In this document: piece after piece, positions 3,690 to 5,310 of the stretch
Position numbering within the stretch: position 1 is the stretch's first letter
Layout of the letters: every line of letters starts with the position of its first letter
Assembly (NCBI GenBank): GCA_002353635.1
Contig: DEKA01000023.1
Span: 13,466-18,775 of the forward strand
Source of the DNA: Lachnospiraceae bacterium UBA2734
GTDB lineage: Bacteria; Bacillota; Clostridia; Lachnospirales; Lachnospiraceae
DNA: 5,310 nt
Reading direction: 5' to 3'
Made by a program: the position numbers and the translations under genes
Notes under the pieces: model-generated
What the model was told of the DNA's origin: nothing
Seen by the model: the letters and a program-made list of their open reading frames with translations, nothing else
Database searches by the model: none

Positions 3690-4835
3690 ATGGCTAACAG
3701 AATTTCTCTCAACGGCACATCCTATCATGGCTTCGGAGCGATCAAGGAGATCGTCAATGAAATCCATTCCCGTGGATTTAAGAAGATCTTTGTTGCATCA
3801 GATCCGGATCTTGTCAAGTTCGGCGTGACTGCGAAGGTTACTTCTCTGCTCGATGAGGCGAAGATTCCGTATGAAGTCTATTCAGACATCAAGCCGAATC
3901 CGACCATTCAGAACGTGCAGCACGGCGTAGAGGCATTCAAGGCTTCCAAGGCTGATGCAATCGTTGCTATCGGCGGCGGCTCCTCTATGGATACATCCAA
4001 GGCCATCGGCATCATCATTGCTAATCCTGAGTTTGAAGATGTCAGAAGCCTCGAGGGCGTTGCGCCGACAAAGAATCCCTGCGTTCCGATCATCGCTGTT
4101 CCGACGACAGCCGGAACAGCAGCGGAAGTTACGATCAACTACGTCATCACAGATGTTGAAAAACAGAGAAAGTTCGTCTGCGTCGATCCACACGATATGC
4201 CGATTGTGGCAGTTGTCGATCCCGATATGATGTCTTCTATGCCGAAGGGTCTCACAGCTTCTACCGGTATGGATGCGCTGACCCATGCCATTGAGGGTTA
4301 TACAACAAAGGCTGCGTGGGAGATGACAGATATGTTCCACATTGAAGCTATCCGCCTCATCTCCGAGAGCCTGCGCGATGCAGTTGCCAACAAGCCCGAG
4401 GGACGTGAGAAGATGGCCCTTGCCCAGTATATTGCCGGAATGGGATTTTCAAACGTAGGTCTTGGCATCGATCACTCCATGGCACATACGCTGTCAGCAC
4501 ATTACGACACCCCGCATGGTGTTGCCTGCGCAATGTTCCTGCCGATCTCCATGGAATTCAACAGAGATTATACAGGTACCAAGTACAGAGAGATTGCCAG
4601 AGCGATGGGCGTTGAAGGCGTTGACGCCATGACGCAGGAGGAGTACAGAGATGCCGCAATCAATGCGGTAAAGAAGCTGTCCAAGGATGTAGGCATTCCG
4701 GAGAAGAATGACCGCATAAAAGAAGAAGATCTTGACCAGCTTGCTACAGATGCACTGAACGATGCATGCTATCCCGGCAATCCAAGAGAGGCTACCAAGG
4801 AGCAGGTTATTGAGATGTTCCGCAAGCTGATGTGA
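3690..4835 (+). CDS. fucO: Lactaldehyde reductase (L-1,2-propanediol oxidoreductase), iron-containing alcohol dehydrogenase
   Basis: A 381-residue group III alcohol dehydrogenase that reduces L-lactaldehyde to 1,2-propanediol with NADH in anaerobic fucose and rhamnose breakdown. From memory of E. coli FucO (382 residues), the match is collinear, with near-identical blocks such as PTTAGTAAEVTINYVITD (138-155) and RKFVCVDPHD (160-169). The nucleotide-binding GGGSSMDTSKAIG is at 95-107, and D38 corresponds to FucO Asp39, linked to NADH preference. Metal ligands D195, H199, H262 and H276 are all present, with H266 nearby. AAGGAGG (3675-3681) is eight bases before the ATG. The gene appears to be a single-gene unit, between the terminator at 3594-3628 and the pair at 4960-5044. 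No fuc or rha catabolic genes are in view, so a general aldehyde reductase role is possible. The DhaS-like regulator upstream may control it. Confidence 0.93.
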   Translation: MANRISLNGTSYHGFGAIKEIVNEIHSRGFKKIFVASDPDLVKFGVTAKVTSLLDEAKIPYEVYSDIKPNPTIQNVQHGVEAFKASKADAIVAIGGGSSMDTSKAIGIIIANPEFEDVRSLEGVAPTKNPCVPIIAVPTTAGTAAEVTINYVITDVEKQRKFVCVDPHDMPIVAVVDPDMMSSMPKGLTASTGMDALTHAIEGYTTKAAWEMTDMFHIEAIRLISESLRDAVANKPEGREKMALAQYIAGMGFSNVGLGIDHSMAHTLSAHYDTPHGVACAMFLPISMEFNRDYTGTKYREIARAMGVEGVDAMTQEEYRDAAINAVKKLSKDVGIPEKNDRIKEEDLDQLATDALNDACYPGNPREATKEQVIEMFRKLM

Positions 4836-4959
4836 GGGATATGATCAATCATCCATCAGTTTGCGGGAGAATGAAACCGATAAATGACCGCCCGGCAGTG
4901 CAGAATGAAATGATCTGTCTGAGCGTCATGATTAAGTGAATGCATAGGACAGATACAAG

Positions 4960-4994
4960 AAAAAGATGCCGACCTTTGTGGTCGGCATCTTTTT
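4960..4994. terminator. Bidirectional intrinsic terminator between convergent genes
   Basis: A5 plus GATGCCGACC (4960-4974) is perfectly complementary to GGTCGGCATC plus T5 (4980-4994) around the loop TTTGT. The A and T runs let it end both fucO (plus strand) and the thioredoxin-like gene (minus strand, stop at 5000-5002). The rest of 4836-4959 holds no convincing feature. Confidence 0.93.
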
Positions 4995-4999
4995 GGAGT

Positions 5000-5281
5000 T
5001 TACCCGTTAAGGGCGAGGTCAAACACCCGTTTGACCTCTTTTTTGATATCCTCATAGCTCATGCCGATATGCGCCTCGAAGGCCTTTTCACCGCCGACAT
5101 AGAAGGTGGGAGTGGCATAATAATCATATTTCTCGGCGATATCCATGTGCTGGGACTCCTCGATTTGCTCGATCTCCAGAGCTTTGTATGCCGGATTTTC
5201 TTCCATCAGCTCTGCCATGGCGCGGTGTGTGCGGGCGCAGTATCCGCAGTCAGTCAGGTAAAATAACAGAATTTTTTTCAT
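5000..5281 (-). CDS. Small thioredoxin/glutaredoxin-fold protein with CGYC active site
   Basis: A 93-residue cytoplasmic protein with no signal peptide. The first strand KKILLFYLTD leads into the redox motif C12-G13-Y14-C15. ATPTFYVGGE (56-65) contains the cis-proline P58 that faces the active site in the thioredoxin superfamily, and a C-terminal helix (75-90) closes the fold. The likely role is thiol-disulfide exchange with an unknown partner. The length is closer to glutaredoxin-like proteins, but the CGYC motif is neither classical thioredoxin (CGPC) nor classical glutaredoxin (CPYC), so the subfamily is left open. ATG 5279-5281 follows GAGGAA (5292-5287) within the right repeat copy, so its translation start is part of the repeated element. 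Its last codons (residues 80-89) overlap a plus-strand terminator. Its promoter is outside the window. Confidence 0.85.
   Translation of the reverse strand: MKKILLFYLTDCGYCARTHRAMAELMEENPAYKALEIEQIEESQHMDIAEKYDYYATPTFYVGGEKAFEAHIGMSYEDIKKEVKRVFDLALNG
5015..5044 (+). terminator. Second fucO terminator, embedded in the opposite-strand gene
   Basis: GAGGTCAAAC (5015-5024) pairs perfectly with GTTTGACCTC (5029-5038) around ACCC, and six T follow (5039-5044). It is a textbook intrinsic terminator for the plus strand and backs up the one at 4960-4994. It lies inside the thioredoxin-like CDS, where the minus strand reads residues 80-89 (KKEVKRVFDL); the T-run is the two lysine codons. On the minus strand the same stem has no T-tract after it, so the gene is not cut short. 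Confidence 0.85.
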
Positions 5282-5310
5282 GGTTATTCCTCGCTGAGGC
5301 GAAATCCGCG
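5273..5310 (-). repeat. Right copy of terminal inverted repeat, at the start of the thioredoxin-like gene
   Basis: The reverse complement of 5273-5306 matches 1-34 at 32 of 34 positions, and 5294-5310 matches 796-812 over 17 bases. Read on the minus strand it supplies the ribosome binding site GAGGAA (5292-5287) and start codon of the thioredoxin-like gene. The last four bases (CGCG) extend the match to the internal copy but lie beyond what is visible at the left end. Confidence 0.85.

Noticed and set aside
3882..4340. 152-codon minus-strand ORF inside fucO
   Set aside because: Antisense shadow of a strongly conserved enzyme gene; composition is cysteine, histidine and arginine rich as in spurious frames.
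4841..4939. 32-codon ORF after fucO
   Set aside because: The only purine-rich stretch (GAGGG) is too close to the ATG to act as a ribosome binding site, and the product shows no recognisable pattern.
1..5310. Terminal inverted repeats as ends of an insertion sequence or transposon
   Set aside because: There is no transposase or recombinase inside, and the repeat covers a translation start region and occurs internally as well; a dispersed repeat fits better.
1..5310. CRISPR arrays, tRNA or rRNA genes
   Set aside because: No regularly spaced direct repeats, no cloverleaf with a T-loop signature and no rRNA-like segments were seen on either strand.

Overview
This 5.3 kb window looks like an accessory or metabolic stretch of a Bacillota genome, probably a Clostridia-like (for example Lachnospiraceae) or Negativicutes anaerobe. 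The reasons are strong AGGAGG-type ribosome binding sites, intrinsic terminators with T-tracts, moderate-to-high GC, and a gene set of RelBE, DhaS-like TetR, FucO and a small CxxC thioredoxin-fold protein. The taxonomic call is an inference from gene content and signals; no rRNA or other marker gene is present.

Layout from left to right. Positions 1-139 hold one copy of a repeat that carries a ribosome binding site and start codon, followed only by short or broken reading frames. Positions 140-762 (minus strand) hold a relB/relE-type toxin-antitoxin pair with a 4-base overlap. Positions 763-1247 contain no confident gene but are dense in structure: a second, partial copy of the repeat inside a REP-like hairpin, operator-like inverted repeats, a perfect 15-bp stem-loop, a candidate promoter, a 40-codon candidate ORF and an 18-bp near-palindrome. 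Positions 1248-3442 (plus strand) form a two-gene operon. Its first product joins a family-2 glycosyltransferase to a complete MarR-type winged-helix domain; its second is a TetR/AcrR regulator overlapping the first by 4 bases. A 26-codon small ORF sits in a foldable region just after it, followed by a strong terminator. fucO (lactaldehyde reductase, plus strand) occupies 3690-4835. It ends at two successive intrinsic terminators, the second lying inside the coding sequence of the convergent thioredoxin-like gene (5000-5281, minus strand). The window ends with an inverted copy of the repeat seen at position 1.

How the parts may work together. FucO is an NADH-linked reductase of the fucose/rhamnose fermentation branch (L-lactaldehyde to 1,2-propanediol). 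The TetR protein resembles the DhaS subgroup, known from dihydroxyacetone kinase control, so it may regulate fucO; this is inferred from adjacency and family only. The glycosyltransferase-MarR fusion is the most unusual item. It has the hallmarks of both families in one uninterrupted frame and is translationally coupled to a second DNA-binding protein, suggesting a possible enzyme-regulator (trigger enzyme) unit.

Both ends of the window fall in inverted copies of one repeat, which is what a contig broken at a multicopy repeat would look like. The repeat is probably dispersed in the genome.
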